Source: Rhizophagus irregularis | Taxonomy: Eukaryota > Glomeromycota > Glomeromycetes > Glomerales > Glomeraceae | Length of the DNA: 64,000 nucleotides | Assembly (NCBI RefSeq): GCF_026210795.1 | Contig: NC_089443.1 | Location: forward strand, 3,906,001 to 3,970,000 | Direction: 5' to 3' | Part shown: positions 10,952 through 22,900 of the stretch, in pieces | Layout: each line of letters starts with the position of its first letter | How positions within the stretch are numbered: the stretch's first letter is position 1 | Notes under the pieces: model-generated | Database searches by the model: none | The model's input: the letters and a program-made list of their open reading frames with translations, nothing else | Told to the model about the DNA's origin: nothing | Translations under genes and position numbers: made by a program

Positions 10952-11575
10952 ATTGTCCGGAGCGAAGCGAAGGACTATATATGTCTACGCACTATGATGA
11001 TCTATGGAAATAACGTGTAAATTTTCAATCACGTGAGTTTCTCTGTCCAGGAATTCCAAGGCGTTATGCTGCTAATCAGCAGAAAATTACCGGAATTCCA
11101 AGGCGTTATGCTGCTAATAATTAGTAGAATATCGCTACATCTTTATTTATTATACCTCGCTCCGGACTTACAACGGTTCCCGTTTCCTAGTGTCTACGCA
11201 CTATGATGATCTATGGAAATAACGTGTAAATTTTCAATCACGTGAGTTTCTCTGTCCAGGAATTCCAAGGCGTTATGCTTCTAATCAGCAGAAAATTACC
11301 GGAATTCCAAGGCGTTATGCTGCTAATCAGCAGAAAATTACCGGAATTCCAAGGCGTTATGCTGCTAATCAGCAGAAAATTACCGGAATTCCAAGGCGTT
11401 ATGCTGCTAATTAGTAGAATATCGCTACATCTTTATTTATTATACCTCGCTCCAGACTTACAACGGTTCCCGTTTCCTAGTATAGTTGGTGGGTAGTAGA
11501 GAAATTAGGCAATTGGTCATTTTTTATAATACGTAGATATATATATATATAGTCCTTCGCTTCGCTCCGGACAAT
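10952..11575. mobile_element. TTGTCCGG inverted-repeat element carrying a minisatellite
   Basis: The left end attgtccggagcgaagcgaa at 10952 is matched in inverted orientation by ttcgcttcgctccggacaat ending at 11575, a near-perfect 31-bp TIR continuing into ggactatatat. A second, slightly diverged left end (gtctggagcggaagcgaagg) sits at 10923. TAA flanks both sides if the TIR starts TTGTCC, which would suit a PIF/Harbinger-type target. A right end alone remains at 18,420-18,455 and a left part at 50,063-50,219, so this is a dispersed family. It encodes no transposase. Confidence 0.7.
10982..11481. repeat. 209-bp duplication containing 42-bp minisatellite units
   Basis: A block starting tgtctacgcactatgatg occurs at 10982 and again at 11191. 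Inside, a 42-bp unit (ggaattccaaggcgttatgc, then tgctaatcagcagaaaatta and cc) is present about once plus a partial in the first block, and three times plus a partial in the second (11259-11415). The unit contains the palindrome ggaattcc and the near-palindrome ctgctaatcagcag. It stays open for 84 codons on the plus strand (repeating EFQGVMLLISRKLP), but that follows from a 42-nt period and is not taken as a gene. Confidence 0.8.
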
Positions 11576-12800
11576 AATAAACTATGCTTCTCAAGACAGG
11601 TAATATCGGAACATAAGAATCAAAGGATGAAAATTGTATTTCAAGAAAGGGGTCGATAAAAAAAAAAATTTTTTAATTTATTACGTAATTTGGAAATCAA
11701 TTTCGAATAATGATTCTAGAACAACCTTATAACGACAAATGTCTATATAATGAATTTTTGTATTCTCAGAATGCATATGCAACAAGAAAAATATTACTGG
11801 TAAAACCTTCAAAGCAAATGTCTAAACTTTTAAAGCAATTTATATTGCTATTATTATTTTCCTGTATTTTACATATTCAGTAAAATTATTTTAATGCTAT
11901 AAAACCCTCAATAGCAAATGTCTAAACTTTTAAAGCCACTACAATAAAATTTTATGGAGATCAATCAATATTTGTACCTTTGTATCTGCGTATCTGCAGA
12001 GTGATGTGGAACCGAAAAAGATAAATTTCCATCTAGTGTAAATTCATCACAATGTAAGAATTGATTGCGTATTTTTTTTTGTAAATTTTATATCTAGAAT
12101 GCATACTATGCAGCCAAGAAAGGTTTAATTGTTTACGTTAATAATTTTAATTATTTCAACACAGTTATAACCTAATATGTATAGATTGAAAATTCTTGTT
12201 TCCTGCTTCGGGTAAAATTTAATTGATTATATCACTTACGTGGATATATTAAAATCAATATCAAAAAAAATAATTTTTCATTGTAAAACCATTATAATGA
12301 AAAATTTTAATCTTACATGTTGAACATTAACAAATTAGTGTATATGCAACCGGGACGTACAACTCTTATCAGGTAATCACTTCCGTAACAATATTAACAT
12401 GCAAAGAACAATAAAAAAATCTAATCTTTTTGTTCTTACATGTTGAACATAAACAAATTACAACCGAGACGTGCATTCAGACTGTTTATTTTTATTATAA
12501 ATATAGAAGTAACAATCGTTAATATAGTCCATTTTTTGGGGAAAAAAATACTCTTATCGGGCAATCGCCTATTAAAATAAAAAATCTAATTTTTTTCTCC
12601 CTTGTAAAGTCATTATAATGAAAAAATTTCAACTTTACGTGTGAACATTAATCAACGAATGTTTCTAAATTTGTAGTGAGGGTACATTTTATATCTATAG
12701 TTGCAATTTTTTTTTTTTTATTATAAAATAAAAGCCGTTAATCGTTAGTGATAATCCCTTTTTTAAAAAATAAAATAAAATTAAAATAAACTTAAACATA
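11576..12800 (+). repeat. Upstream flank of copy B, duplicated at 18,456-19,960
   Basis: From aataaactatgcttctcaag onward this block aligns along its length with the block upstream of copy C. Shared words include aaaggggtcgataaaaaaa, cattacgtaatttgg-type sequence, ctaaacttttaaagc and gatgtggaaccgaaaaagat. The duplication therefore copied the promoter along with the gene. Differences are small indels plus a transposon in the second copy. Weaker similarity exists upstream of copy D near 31,630-31,700. Confidence 0.75.
12720..12733 (+). promoter_or_regulatory. Conserved TATA-like box upstream of copy B
   Basis: ttataaaataaaag lies about 90 bp before the ATG. Copies C (19,854) and D (31,676) have matching boxes at similar distances, in all cases following a ggtacatt word. 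Conservation among paralogues suggests a core promoter, though recent duplication alone could explain it. Confidence 0.4.
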
Positions 12801-12821
12801 ATTTATATTCCCTAAGTTCTA

Positions 12822-15800
12822 ATGAGTCATGAAAACATCTCCATAAATATCAATAACGATATTGATGATATTGATGACGATAACAATAACGACCTCAAGA
12901 ATGAAATTAATAAACTTGATAACAAAAACGTTGACGACGTTGACAACCATGTCCATATCCATAAACCGGCGTATATCGATAAACCTATTATAGAAGTATC
13001 ACCAAATGGAGAATATCTTGTTGTTTACAATCCAGAAGATCAGTCAATCGTCGGTTGGAATGCTAAAAATATAGAGGAGGGACAACTTACTAAATCAGAC
13101 GCTCCTGTCAAAGTAAATGATAGTAAAGACAAAAAAACTGAAATAAGTGATAGTAAAGACCAAATAACTGAAATAAGTGATAGTAAAGACCAAATAACTG
13201 AAATAAGTGATAGTAAAATCCAAGTAACTGAAATAAGTGTTTCCGATGATAAGAAACTTGCGTGTTCGTTTAACAAGGATAACGAATGTTGTTTAAGTAA
13301 GACTTATTTTATTATTTAATTATGAATTTACTAATACATTAATTAACATTTATCAAATTTATATTTATTAGAGATAATTGATATTGATCATAAAGATCAG
13401 GAAATTAGACTAAATCTGGGCGGAGGTGCTTTTACCGGTTCACGTCATCATACTTTTAATTCAAAGGGTAAATTTATTTTATATAGTAATTGGAAAATAC
13501 ACGATGAACTTTATTATGAAGAGAATAAAATTATTCGGATTTTTTCTACGCAAACGATAAATAACAAATGGTATTGTGAAAGAATTTACAAGATACCTGA
13601 GTATTTTGAATTGATAAATATATCAAAATATGCCGATATACTTTATTTATTTTCAAATAATTCCATTTATGAATGGGATCTTGATGCTGAAAAGGGTATA
13701 AAAATATTTTGTGATAGGGAGTTAAAGGTAATTAATCGTTAAAACTATTTAAAGTAATTACCATATATTATATATATAATTAATTATTATTTATTTTAAT
13801 AGTCACATTGTAACAAGCGGAATCTTAAACATGATATCAAAATTTCCAGTAATGAAATGTTTATTTGTTTAAGTATCATGAATAAAAAATTTATTATTTA
13901 TTCTATTGAATCAGCAATTCCTATTTTTTCTTTGGATTTGGAAAATGGTATTATTTTATTTTATTTTTTCAAGTTAAAAAAGTATAATAAATAATATTAT
14001 GTATTAATTAATATTCCTCCTTTTCCATTATTCAGATACTTCAATATATAATTTGGAGTTATTACCCTTGTTACCCTCATTATTTCCCCTATTAAGTAGT
14101 AATACTCAAGATTCAATTATAAAACATTGTTGGGAAGAATGTTTAAACCGTTTGAGGTTAAAAGGCAAAAATTTACAAAATCTTCCAAGTAGCGTTCAAA
14201 CCACAGATAAATACGCATTTGGAATTTTAGATGGAGATGTTTGGAAAATTAAATTAGAAGAAAATATACCAAAAATAAATTTTTCATCCCAAAATTCCGA
14301 CGTACAAGTTATTGAAGACATTAGTGACCAATACGATGAATTCGATGTTTACATAACTATTAATTTATTTAAATATTATAATAAGGAAATACGTGAATTA
14401 TTTCAAAAAGTATCAAGTTCTAAAACTGAATATGAAAGAAAAGTAAAACTAAAAGATCAAAATTTAGTTGAACGAATTATAATAACTGATAAATCATTGC
14501 AAGCTTGGAAAATTAAAATTATTGATAATAATAAAATAATGTTGCGAGTTTTTAAAAAAGCAGATGTTAGTAGCGAATGGGAATTAACTAAACCAAAAAC
14601 AACAGAATTTAAAGTTGGTGTCATTCGAAATATTAAATTACTTGAAATTAAGTTATTAACCGATGATGATATCATTTTAATTACAACAATAGGTTTTTTA
14701 ATTTATCACTATAATGAAAACAAGACCATTTCTTTAATTTATTGGGATTATATGAAGTTAACCACGCCTTTAGTAAATGTTAGTGGAATCTCGGAAGATT
14801 TTAAAAATCTTAAAGTATTATTAAAACCTTATTATGATTCACAATCTAATTTACCTTTACCACCAAATTATAATAGTTTTAAAATAAATGGTGAATGGAT
14901 TTCATATGTACAAGGTAATAAGGAAAATCTTTTGAGATACGGTGATAAATTATTATCATTTGCAATTAAAGAACATGAATTAGATTTAATAGAAGTAATC
15001 TATAATAAATGTATAGATTGGTTTAAAGAAGATTTAGGAAACAATTGGATGTTTTTAAATATTATTTCTTCTGCAATGCCGCTATTGAATAGACATTACC
15101 CAGAATATGTTCTAAGATATTCATTAGAAACAACAATGATTATAGATCATCCTTTTTATAGTATAGATTATCAACTTATGAAATCACAACTTTATTCTTT
15201 TCAATATCTTAAATTGGTTAATTTAACTCGATCTCTTTTATTTTTAAGATATAATGCGGTGTTAATCAGAATGAGTTATAATCATAAGATTATATACAAA
15301 ATAGTGAATATAATTCAATATACAATACTTTTTGTGATAATTTTACTTTTGCCCATTTTTTTCATTTATATGGCTGTGTTTTATTTATTAGAAAAATTTC
15401 ATGTTATTAGTAATATGAGAACTGAGGAGATATTTGCTTGGGTTTATTTTGTATTGTCAGATAAATTAAGTTCAACAAGAAAAATCCCAACAATTACTTT
15501 TATGGTTCCATATATTAATTTTGTTAGTTATCCACAACGTTATAATTGGTTTTTAGAATTATTTAACCCTCAATCTAGTCCATTTGTTGATACTATAACG
15601 AACGAGGATATCTATAATACATGGAGTGGTGAAGCAATAATTAATTTTAAATGGAACACTTATGGGAAATATTATTATTCAATAATTTGGATTGGATTTT
15701 TAGCTTTACTTGGATGTTTTACTACTGCTGCAACAATTCCTCAACTATATATTGATGATGATATTCGAAAAAAACTTTTTATTGCTTCAATTGTATTTGG

Positions 15801-17062
15801 ATTTATTCATTTGAGTTTTGAAGTTCGTCAAATTATTTATAATCCTTTTAAATGGATTCGCGATTTTTGGAACATATTTGGTATATTGTTTATTTTAATC
15901 AATCTATATCATATTTTAAGAAAAAATTAATAATATTATCTAAAATTATTTGTAGATGTAATTGCATATGTGCTTCCAATTTATACTTCTATTTATTGGC
16001 TTCAAATAGGTGGTATAAATGACGAGATAATTCCATTACTTACTTTTTCATGCTTATTTTTAGATATAAAATTTTTATTATTTTTTAGAGCAATAGGATA
16101 TTTTGGCGTGTACTTTGCTATCATCATTAGTGTTGCAAAAGAGATTATTTCATTTTTATTACTGATATTTATTATTGTAATAAGTTTTACACATGCCTTT
16201 TTTATTTTATTATCACCAAGATCTGATTTTTCATTCAATAATGTTTCAAATAATAATGATCCTAATAATCCTTGGAATTTGGCATCTACTTATAATCAAA
16301 TGTTTGATAATGGAACTATTAGTTCTAGCCCATTTTTGATTCAACCGCCAAGTGAAAGCACAAATATGTTTATAGATATTAGAACATCACTTTTTGCAAC
16401 GTATTTATTCTTAACAGGTATTTTCAAATTTAAAATTTGTTGATTTCTTTATAATAATTTACGAGTATTTTTTAAACTTTTTTTTAATTCATTAGGCGAT
16501 TCAGGCGCATTATCTAATTGGTCATATTTAAACAATCCAACACTTGTAATTTTGATTGTCTTATTCTCACTCTTTATTGTTATATATCTTATGAATTTGC
16601 TTATCGGGTTACTCAGTGATGCAATTGGAAAAAATAATAATAGAGTCTCTTATTTGATGCAAAAGACACAGGTATAAATAACATCATCATTATTAATTTG
16701 AAATTATTATATATAGTACTAAAATATTTTTTAATTTTCTCTCAGATTCTAGCTGAAATTGAGTTATTTTACATGTTACCATTTCAGAGGCGTTGGAAAG
16801 AATGGTTTCCTGAAATAATGTATGTTAATTATTATTTTTATTCTTTTTTTTTAAAAAAAAAAATGTAATTGGTCGATGCTAATATTTATATAAACTATTT
16901 TTTTAAAAAAGATATTATTACGCCAATCTTTATGATATTCAAAAAGAGGTTAAGGCTATGATGGATCGAGATGAATGGAATACCGATGCATTCCCAGAAT
17001 TAAAAAATGATTTATTAAAGATACTTCATATTAAAACTGATAAACAAAATTCTGACAATTAG
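12822..17062 (+). CDS. TRP-like ion-channel paralogue B, intact, 1227 aa
   Basis: Eight exons join in frame: 12822-13296, 13372-13727, 13803-13947, 14036-15880, 15956-16417, 16496-16671, 16746-16819 and 16912-17062 (3684 nt, 1227 residues). Introns are 74-92 nt with GT-AG ends. The first ~350 residues contain WD/propeller-like strands (IIEVSPNGEYLVVYNPED, SIYEWDLDAEKG, FIIYSIESAIPIFSLD). A helical section (about 620-740) precedes hydrophobic segments at about 755-780, 872-893, 906-925, 941-957, 965-1000 and 1003-1032, a pore loop FLTGDSGALSNW at about 1090 and an S6-like helix to about 1138. This is an Ion_trans/TRP-type layout; a sensory or regulatory cation channel is inferred. The C-terminal tail is short and acidic. 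Exon 1 holds a 30-bp repeat absent from copies C and D. It is the only copy that is both complete and intact in this window. Confidence 0.88.
13119..13238 (+). repeat. Four in-frame 30-bp units in exon 1 of copy B
   Basis: Units start at 13119, 13149, 13179 and 13209, with core gatagtaaagaccaaataac and then tgaaataagt. They encode four copies of a ten-residue Asp-Ser-Lys-Asp-Gln-Ile-Thr-Glu-Ile-Ser repeat. Copies C and D have a single degenerate unit (DCISQISVSDD, DSIDQISVSDD). Units 2 and 3 are identical, indicating recent expansion. Length polymorphism between strains is expected. Confidence 0.9.
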
Positions 17063-17240
17063 TAGACTTTTATGGATATTATTAGGAGAAACGTAAGGCG
17101 TGATTATTATTATACGAATTTTTTTTTTTACAAGTTAGGAATTTTATTATTTTTAATTTGATTTTACAATTTATTCGTTGGAATTATAGATTATTATTAT
17201 TATCGATTTTGATTTTGTAATTTTATTTAAATTTTATTTA

Positions 17241-17246
17241 AATAAA
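17241..17246 (+). terminator. Probable polyadenylation signal of copy B
   Basis: AATAAA in the context aaataaaccagcgtattttt, 179 nt after the stop codon. It matches the corresponding positions after copies A and C. Confidence 0.5.
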
Positions 17247-17342
17247 CCAGCGTATTTTTTGAATAACTGCATTAATATCTGCATTAATATAAAGATTTCA
17301 TTCTCAGATTAGATATGATTACTATTTTACTATTTTTTTTAA

Positions 17343-17835
17343 TTGCCAATCCGTCTAGAATCGGTACTGCGTTACTAATAAAATTCGGGATAATAACAAT
17401 AATAAAAAAAAAGCGTTTTTTACATCTTTACGCGCGGGATAAACTTCCACCCAATTCACAAATAAAAGTACTATGAAAAAAAATTATTTTAAAAAAGTCT
17501 TTAAAAAAAGCTTAGAAAGCCAAAAATATTTTTTTGTAATTTAAATTACATAACATAGTAAAATAAAATATTGAAATTTCTTATATTTTAATGGTGTAAA
17601 TATGACGCGCGTGTATAATAAATAAACTCATTATTTTGAATATGTAACATATAATTTTTTTTTTGCAAATTCTCTTTTTTTCGAGTATTTTTTCAGTATC
17701 TCATGTGAATTTTATTTATGGTTAATGTGCTGTTTATGAAATATATTTTTTAAAGTTTGTGTTCTAGCACAAAATTAGCAGATTTTAACCCCGAATTTTA
17801 TAGTAACGCAGTGTCGATTTTAGACGGATTGGCAA
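17343..17835. mobile_element. Non-autonomous DNA element with ~50-bp TIRs, TTAA or TA target
   Basis: The left end ttgccaatccgtctagaatc and the right end, whose complement is ttgccaatccgtctaaaatc, are inverted repeats continuing through ctgcgttact to aaaattcggg. TTAA flanks both sides (17339-17342 and 17836-17839); because the next bases are also AT-rich, a TA duplication cannot be excluded. Tc1/mariner or piggyBac ancestry is therefore open. The 3' flank of copy C (about 24,355-24,385) runs through without this insertion, so the element is younger than the gene duplication. Confidence 0.7.
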
Positions 17836-17939
17836 TTAAAATTGTTTGTGAAAATTCTAATATTATTTCAAGCAAAAAAAAAAATCTACACTAATTAACA
17901 TGAATTTACAATAAAATTAACGGAAATTGAGAAAACTTT

Positions 17940-18170
17940 ATTTATCTGATATATTTTGTTTACAAATATATCCAATATGATGTCACATATTAGTTAACCT
18001 ACACCCCGATTTACAATAAGGACGCACACCTTCACAGCACGTGACCTAATAATACTCATTACCGGCATTTTCACTGTTTATATTTATTTAAATTTTTTTT
18101 TGCCTCCCAAAATTTATTTTCACATTCTTTAAATGTCACCGGTTACGTGACAGAGAAATTTAAATTATAT
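17940..18170. repeat. Duplicated downstream flank with cacgtgac core
   Basis: The stretch ttgtttacaaatatatcc to ggttacgtgacagagaaat matches 10,095-10,135 plus 10,795-10,916 downstream of copy A, where the 637-bp element splits it. Its interior (cagcacgtgacctaata, tcactgtttatatttat) matches the element at 3703-3887 in inverted orientation. It is probably an old inverted-repeat element that was duplicated with the gene flank. Confidence 0.6.
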
Positions 18171-19186
18171 CACATCAGGAGATTATATGAGGCGAATATT
18201 AGCGTAAAGTTGTCAAATATGTATAATCCCTGGAAATTTACACCCCGTAAAAATCTATAAATATACGGTTTTGCATAAATTACACTTGAAACATAGTTAT
18301 TTATAAGGCATATCTAGTGCTCCGCAAAATTCGGGTCTAACCTGAATAATTCAATCTGAGTGAATTTTAAATCAGTTGAGAAATTTGCGTAATTGATCAT
18401 TTTTCACGATACGTAGACATATATAGTCCTTCGCTTCGCTTCGGACAATAATAAACTATGCTTCTCAAGACAGGTAGTATTGGACGTAAGAATCAAAGGA
18501 TGTAAACTGTACTTCAAAGAAAGGGGTCGATAAAAAAAAAATTTTTAATTTATTACGTAATTTGGAAATCAATTTCGAATGATGATTCTGGAACAACCTT
18601 AATGAATTTTTGTATTCTCAGAATGCATATGCAACAAGAAAAATATTACTGGCAAAACCTTCAATAGCAAATGTCTAAACATTTAAAGCAATTAATATTG
18701 CTATTATTATTTTCCTGTATTTTACATATTCAATAAAATTATTTTAATGCTGTAAAACCCTCAATAATAGCAAATGTCTAAACTTTTAAAGCCATTACAA
18801 TAAAATTTTATGGACTCTCATATTTAGATTAGATATTTAAGATTTGAAGATCAATCAAATATTTGTACCTTTGTATCTGCAGAGTGATGTGGAACCGAAA
18901 AAGATCTAGTGTAAATTCATTACAATGTAAGAATTGATTGCGTATTTTTTTTGTAAATTTTATATCTAGAATGCATATGCAGCCAAGAAAGGTATAATTG
19001 TTTACGTTAATAATTTTAATTATTTCAACACAGTTATACCTTAATACTGTGTATAGATTGAGTATTCTTGTTCCCTGCTTTGGGTAAAATTTAAATGATT
19101 ATATCACTTACGTGGATATATATCAAAAAAATAATTTTTCCTTGTAAAACCATTATAATGAAAAATTTTAATCTTACATGTTGAAC

Positions 19187-19559
19187 TTAGGGATTGGAAC
19201 CGTCCAAAAAAACCTTAACCGGTTAAAACCGGTTAACAACCGGTTAATATTAAAAATATTTTAAAAACTTTTTTTACTGCAAATTGTACCAATTTTTGAT
19301 TTTACTTGCATATTTAGTTATAGGAAGACTATATATCACTAAAATTATTATAAATAAATAGAAAAAAATTCGGCATTAAAACTTCAAGTTTAGGAACACG
19401 TGGCCGCAATTTACATATCTCTGGGCCGCATTATATAAATCTGACTAGAATTATGATAAATATAGTTTTAACCGGTTAACCGATTTTCAAAATCCTTTAA
19501 CCGGTTAACCGTCTTAACCGGCTAATTAACCGGTTAACATTAACCGTTTCCAATCCCTA
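19187..19559. mobile_element. hAT-like non-autonomous element with AACCGGTT arrays
   Basis: The 8-bp word tgttgaac flanks the insert (19179-19186 and 19560-19567). The paralogous flank at about 12,318 has one uninterrupted copy. The ends read ttagggattggaaccgtc and, on the other strand, tagggattggaaacgg, which with an 8-bp duplication points to the hAT superfamily. Both subterminal regions carry the palindrome AACCGGTT: three copies on the left and three on the right, plus the variant AACCGGCT. Subterminal motif arrays are typical transposase-binding regions. No coding frame is present. Confidence 0.8.
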
Positions 19560-19852
19560 TGTTGAACATTAACAAATTAGTGTATATGCAACCGAGACGT
19601 ACAACTCTTATCAGGCACTAATCACCCCTGTAACAATATTAAAATGCAAAATCATTATAATGATAAATTTTAATCTTACATGTTAGGATAGTCTTTTTTT
19701 AATGCAAGTTCAATAACAAAGATCTAATCTTTTTTTTCCTTATAAAGTCATTATAATGAAAAATTTTAACCTTAAATGTTTCTAAATTGCGTGAAGAATG
19801 CAACCGAGAAGGTACATTCTAGCTATCGTAACAGAGAGAGATATATATTTTT

Positions 19853-19866
19853 TATTATAAATAAAA
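19853..19866 (+). promoter_or_regulatory. Conserved TATA-like box upstream of copy C
   Basis: ttattataaataaaag lies just over 100 bp before the ATG at 19973. It matches the boxes at 12,720 and 31,676. Confidence 0.35.
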
Positions 19867-19972
19867 GTGTTAATCGTCATAATCCCTTTTTTTATAAAAA
19901 ATAAAATAAAATAAAACTCAAAAACAAAAATAAATAAAAATAAAAAACAACAAATATATTCTCTAAGTTGCA

Positions 19973-22900
19973 ATGAGTTTTGACAAAATCTCCATAAAAG
20001 TTGACGACGATCATATCGATAACGATTTCAAGGACGAAATCAATGAAATTGATAATGAAAACGCTATCGTTAATGACAACGATGTCGAACCATATATCGA
20101 TAAACCTATTATAGAAGTATCTCCAAATGGAACATATCTTGTTATATACAATCCAGAAGATCATTCAATCGTTGGTTGGAATGTTGAAGGTATAGAAGAA
20201 GGGCAGTTTACTAAATTAGACGCTCCTGTCAAAATAAATGATTGTATAAGTCAAATAAGTGTTTCCGATGATAAGAAACTTGCGTATACGTTTTACAAGA
20301 ATAATATGTGTTGTCTAAGTAAGGCTTATTTAATTATTTAATTATGTATGTAATAAATTAATTAACATTTATCAAATTTATATTTATTAGAGATAATTGA
20401 TATTAATCATAATCAGGAAATTGAACTAAATCTGGGCGCAAATGATTTTATCGGTTCACGTCATCATATCTTTAATTTAAAAGGTGAATTTATTTTATAT
20501 AGTAATTGGAAAGTATACTAGGAACTTTTTCATAAAGAGTATAAAATTATTCGGATTTTTTCTACGCAAACGAAAAATAACAAATGGTATGGTGAAAGAG
20601 TTTACGAGATACCTGAGTATTTTGAATTTATAAATATATCAAAATATGCCGATAAATTTTATTTATTTTCAAATAATTCCATTTATGAATGGGATCTTGA
20701 TACTGAAAGAGGTATTAAAATATTTTATGATAGGGAGTTAGAGGTAATTAATACGTTAAAACTATTCAAAGTAATTACTGTATATTATATATATATAATT
20801 AATTATTACTATTTATTTTGATAGTCACATTATATCAAGCGGGAACTTAAACAACTTAAACATGATGTCAAAATTTCCAGTAATAAAATGTTTATTTGTT
20901 TAAGAATTATGGATAAATTTATTATTTATTCTATTGAATCAGCAATTCCTATTGTTTCTTTGGATTTGAATAATGGTATTATTTTATTTTATTTTTCCAG
21001 GTTAAAAAAGTAATAATAATATTATGTATTAATTACTATTTCATTATTCAGATACATCACTATATAAATTGGTGAAATATTCCGAGTTATTATTACCCTC
21101 GTTACCCTCATTACTTCCCCTACTAAGTAGTAAAACTCAAAATTCTATTATGGAATATTGTTGGAAAGAATGTTTAGACCGTTTAGGATTAAAGGACGAA
21201 CATTTACAAACTCTTCCAAGTAACGTTCAAACTACAGATAAATACGCATTTGGAATTTTAGATGGAAATGTTTGGAAAATTAAATTAGAAGAAAATATAC
21301 CAAAAATAAATTTTTCATCCCAAAATTCCGACGTACAAGTTATTGAAGACATTAATGACCATTTCGATGAATACTTAAATATTAATTTATTTAAATCTTA
21401 TATGAATAAAATACGTGAATTGTTTCAAGAAGTATCAAATTCTAAAATTGAATATGAAGGAAAATTAAAACGAAATGATCAAAATTTAGTTGAACGAATT
21501 ATAATAACTGATAAATTATTACAAGTTTGGAAAATTAAAATTATTGATAATAATAAAATAATGTTGCGAGTTTTTAAAAAAGCAGATATTAGTAGCAAAT
21601 GGAAATTAACTTACACGAGAATAACAAAATTTAACGTTAGTGACGTTCGAAATATTAAATTACTTGAAATTAAGTTATTTACCGATGATGATATCATTTT
21701 AATTACAACAATAGGTTTTTTAATTTATCACTATAATGAAAACAAGAAAACTATTTTTTTAATTTATTGGAATTATATGGAGTTAACCACGCCTATGGTA
21801 AATTTAATTTCTGAAATTCCGGAAGATTTTAAAGATCTTAAAGCATTATTAAGACCTTATTATACTTTACAATTTAATTTACCTTTACCAAATTATGATA
21901 GTTTTAAAATAAGTGATGAATGGATTTCATATGTAAAAGATAATAAGGAAAATCTTTTGAAATACGGTGATAAATTATTATCATTTGCAATTAAAGAACA
22001 TAAATTATATTTAATAGAAGAAATCTACAAAAAATGTATAGATTGGTTTAAAGAAGATTTAGGAAACAATTGGATGTTTTTAAGTATTATTTCTTCTACA
22101 ATGCCGCTATTGAATAAACATTACCCAGAATATGTTCTAAGATATTCATTAGAAACAACAATGATTATAGATCATCCTTTTTATAATATAGAATATCAGC
22201 ATACGAAATCACAACTTTATTCTTTTCAATATCTTCAATTAGTTGATTTAACTCGATCTATTTTATGGTTGAAATATTATATGGTTTTATTTAAATTTCA
22301 TAAAAATCATAAGACTATGTACTTAATACTGAAAATAATTCAATTATCAATACTTTTTGTGATGATCTTAATTCCACCCATTTTTCTCATTTATATTGTT
22401 ATGTTTTATATATTAGACAAATGTCACTTTATTAGTAATATTGGTTTAATGGATTTATTTTCTAATATTTATTATGCATTGTTATATAAATTAACAACAA
22501 GAGACACACCTACAATTACTTTTATAGTTCCCTATATTAAATTTATTAATTATCCACAACGTTATAATTGGTTTTCAGAATTAATTAAACCTCAACCTAG
22601 TCCATTTGTTGAAACTACAATGAACAGGGATATCTATAATACATGGAATGGAGAAGCTATAATTAATTTTAAATGGAATACTTATGGAAAATATTATTAT
22701 TCAATAATTTGGATTGGATTTATAGCTTTACTTGGATGCTTTACTGCTGCTGCAACAATTCCTCAACAATATATTGATGATGATATTCGAAAAAAACTTT
22801 TGATTGCTTCAATTGTATTTGGATTTATTCATTTGAGTTTTGAAGTTCGTCAGTTTATTTACAATCCTCTTAAATGGGTTAGTGATTTTTGGAATATATT

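Larger units (their letters stand above)
18456..19960 (+). repeat. Upstream flank of copy C, paralogous to 11,576-12,800
   Basis: This is collinear with the flank upstream of copy B, interrupted only by the 373-bp element at 19187-19559. It retains the same TATA-like region. Confidence 0.75.

Noticed and set aside
11242-11496. 84-codon open frame with repeating EFQGVMLLISRKLP
   Set aside because: It is the translation of a 42-bp minisatellite inside an inverted-repeat element. The period being a multiple of three keeps it open; there is no independent coding evidence.
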